In this document: positions 13,911 to 14,831 of the stretch, in pieces
Layout of the letters: each line of letters starts with the position of its first letter
How positions within the stretch are numbered: the first letter of the stretch is position 1
Assembly: GCA_029940125.1 (NCBI GenBank)
Contig: JAOZRP010000017.1
Span: 1-14,831, forward strand
Origin: a bacterium
GTDB taxonomy: Bacteria; Desulfobacterota; Anaeroferrophillalia; Anaeroferrophillales; Anaeroferrophillaceae
Direction: 5' to 3'
DNA: 14,831 bases
Notes under the pieces: model-generated
Told to the model about the DNA's origin: nothing
Database searches by the model: none
The model's input: the letters and a program-made list of their open reading frames with translations, nothing else
Made by a program: the position numbers and the translations under genes

Positions 13911-13940
13911 GTTAACATAATATCTATTATCAGACGTTAA
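13911..13940. promoter_or_regulatory. AT-rich palindromic site before the kinase gene
   Basis: ATAATA-TC-TATTAT (13917-13930) is a perfect inverted repeat flanked by GTTAAC (13911-13916) and CGTTAA (13935-13940), which are also partly complementary. On the - strand it contains GATAAT and TATTAT, each five of six to a -10 box, but no matching -35. It could be promoter plus operator for the kinase gene. Evidence is compositional only. Confidence 0.35.
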
Positions 13941-13953
13941 GGAAAAACCCGTT

Positions 13954-14682
13954 TCAGCCCAGGCCGACCATTTGCCGCAGCTTTGCCATCTCTCCGGCAC
14001 TGAGAAAGCGATAGCTGCCCTTGGGCAGGCTGCCAAGACGCAAGAAACCTATCCGGGTGCGGACAAGTTTTTTTACCGGGCAGCCGACGGCCGCCGTCAT
14101 TCTCCTGACCTGGCGGTTTCGCCCCTCGCGCAGTATCATTTCTATCACCGTTTCCGTTCCGGATGAATATTTTATCTCCACCCGTTCTGGCCGCGCAAAA
14201 CCGTCTTCCAGTTCCACGCCGTCGCGGAGACGCTGCAGCTGCGCCGGCGAAATCTGGCCTTCAACCGTGACCCGGTAATATTTTTTCAACTTGTAGCGCG
14301 GATGCATCATCCGGTGTGCCAGTTCACCGTCATTGGTGCAGAACAGCAAACCGGAAGAATTGATGTCCAGCCGGCCCACCGGGTACACCCGAACCTTGAT
14401 CCCGGCCAGCAAATCGCTGACCGTGCGCCGCTTTTGGGGATCGTCCATGGTGGTCACGTAGCCGATCGGCTTGTGCAGCAGCAGGTACAACCGTTCCTGA
14501 ACGGCAGCCAGCAGCTTTCCGTCAACCCGGATTTCATCCTTCTCGGGATCAATTTTGGTTCCCAGCTCGGTAACCACGACGCCGTTGACCTGCACCCGTC
14601 CCTGGCTGATCATGACTTCCGCCTGCCGTCGGGAAGCCACTCCCCGGGCCGCCATGACTTTCTGGAGCCTTTCGACCGTCAT
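13954..14682 (-). CDS. rluB: RsuA/RluB-family pseudouridine synthase
   Basis: Isomerises specific uridines of rRNA; RluB-type enzymes act on 23S U2605. The 242 residues contain an N-terminal S4 RNA-binding domain (about 1-60, with RLQKVMAARGVASRRQAE) and a catalytic domain with GRLDINSSGLL (103-113), whose Asp106 is the active-site aspartate. It ends with REGRNRQVRRM and VxxLxRxRIG, the family signatures. RluB, RluE, RluF and RsuA are hard to separate; the length and the S4 domain favour RluB-like. The ATG at 14682 has GGTGGG about eight nt upstream; a TTG at 14700 is less likely. Its leader contains the right copy of the 46-base repeat, ending 21 nt before the ATG. Confidence 0.93.
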   Translation of the reverse strand: MTVERLQKVMAARGVASRRQAEVMISQGRVQVNGVVVTELGTKIDPEKDEIRVDGKLLAAVQERLYLLLHKPIGYVTTMDDPQKRRTVSDLLAGIKVRVYPVGRLDINSSGLLFCTNDGELAHRMMHPRYKLKKYYRVTVEGQISPAQLQRLRDGVELEDGFARPERVEIKYSSGTETVIEMILREGRNRQVRRMTAAVGCPVKKLVRTRIGFLRLGSLPKGSYRFLSAGEMAKLRQMVGLG

Positions 14683-14703
14683 GCTTTTTCCCACCGTCAA
14701 ACT

Positions 14704-14749
14704 TTAGCACCTTACGCCTGAAATGTTGTCACTCTTTTCAGTACCCCCT
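14704..14749 (-). repeat. Right copy of inverted 46-base leader repeat
   Basis: Read on the - strand it matches 1-46 at 40 of 46 positions, with the first 23 bases identical. It stands in the 5' leader of rluB in the same orientation relative to that gene as the left copy has to lysC. Here the sequence beyond the outer edge is visible and forms the separate hairpin at 14742-14758, which shares the repeat's G-run. Confidence 0.85.
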
Positions 14750-14758
14750 TGAGGGGTA
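14742..14758. other. Hairpin at the outer edge of the right repeat
   Basis: TACCCC (14742-14747) pairs with GGGGTA (14753-14758) around the loop CTTGA. On the + strand it is followed by TAAAAAACAAG; on the - strand it comes right after a T-run (TTTTTTA) and leads into the repeat. If the left copy has the same flank, its mate lies outside the window. From here to 14831 I see no supportable gene. Confidence 0.5.
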
Positions 14759-14831
14759 TAAAAAACAAGAAATTGCCGGGAATACATTCAGGATGTTCGG
14801 GCTTGGCTCATAGCGGTATTGGCCGCCGAAC

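Noticed and set aside
13890..14036. 49-residue extension of the deoxynucleoside kinase
   Set aside because: It would overlap rluB and place unrelated sequence before a P-loop that is normally near the N-terminus.
1..14749. The whole window as one composite transposon bounded by terminal inverted repeats
   Set aside because: The geometry fits, but the interior holds essential core genes and no transposase, resolvase or cargo-like genes. Two independent repeat copies are simpler.
14788..14829. Possible tail of a gene entering from the right on the - strand (13 codons ending SQARTS and TGA)
   Set aside because: It is too short to tell from chance. Another frame is also open here, and no terminator or motif supports it.

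Overview
The window is a gene-dense stretch of bacterial chromosome, moderately GC-rich, with short intergenic gaps and many stop/start overlaps. I see no transposase, integrase, phage, CRISPR, rRNA or tRNA signal. The gene set points to an anaerobic 'delta-proteobacterial' lineage (Desulfuromonadota/Desulfobacterota). It includes a PxxKW-type Cys-rich protein, a DUF2148 ferredoxin-like protein, a LeuA-like citramalate synthase next to an aspartokinase, an NAD-type PyrK/PyrD pair, and the HIT-LapA-LapB order. This is an inference from family distribution and was not checked by any search.

Layout. (1) 91-5624, + strand: a tightly packed six-gene run, lysC - cimA - mogA/moaB - rimI - pyrK - pyrD. 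It covers aspartate-family entry, the citramalate route to isoleucine, molybdopterin adenylylation, protein N-acetylation and the fourth step of pyrimidine synthesis. It ends at a hairpin plus eight T's that lies inside the 3' end of the convergent gene. (2) 5616-8115, - strand: an envelope operon, HIT protein - lapA - lapB - PilZ protein, joining a lipopolysaccharide-assembly pair to a probable c-di-GMP receptor. (3) 8238-8962, + strand: a two-gene unit with an ATGA overlap, made of a 65-residue charged coiled-coil protein of unknown function and a Cys-rich DUF2148 protein. (4) 8965-14682, - strand: recJ, an EamA/DMT transporter, coaD, rsmD, the PxxKW protein, a deoxynucleoside kinase and an RluB-type pseudouridine synthase. 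These are mostly housekeeping genes split into several transcription units by hairpins.

The most unusual structures are not genes. An imperfect 46-base repeat (40/46 identical, the first 23 exact) occurs at the extreme left edge (1-46) and, inverted, near the right edge (14704-14749). Each copy lies in the 5' leader of the gene beside it (lysC and rluB), in the same orientation relative to that gene. It may be a dispersed intergenic element, a mobile-element end, a shared leader RNA, or a repeat at which an assembly broke. Also notable are a consensus Shine-Dalgarno in front of an internal ATG in lysC, marking a separate aspartokinase beta subunit, and an intrinsic terminator placed only 16 nt before the rsmD start.
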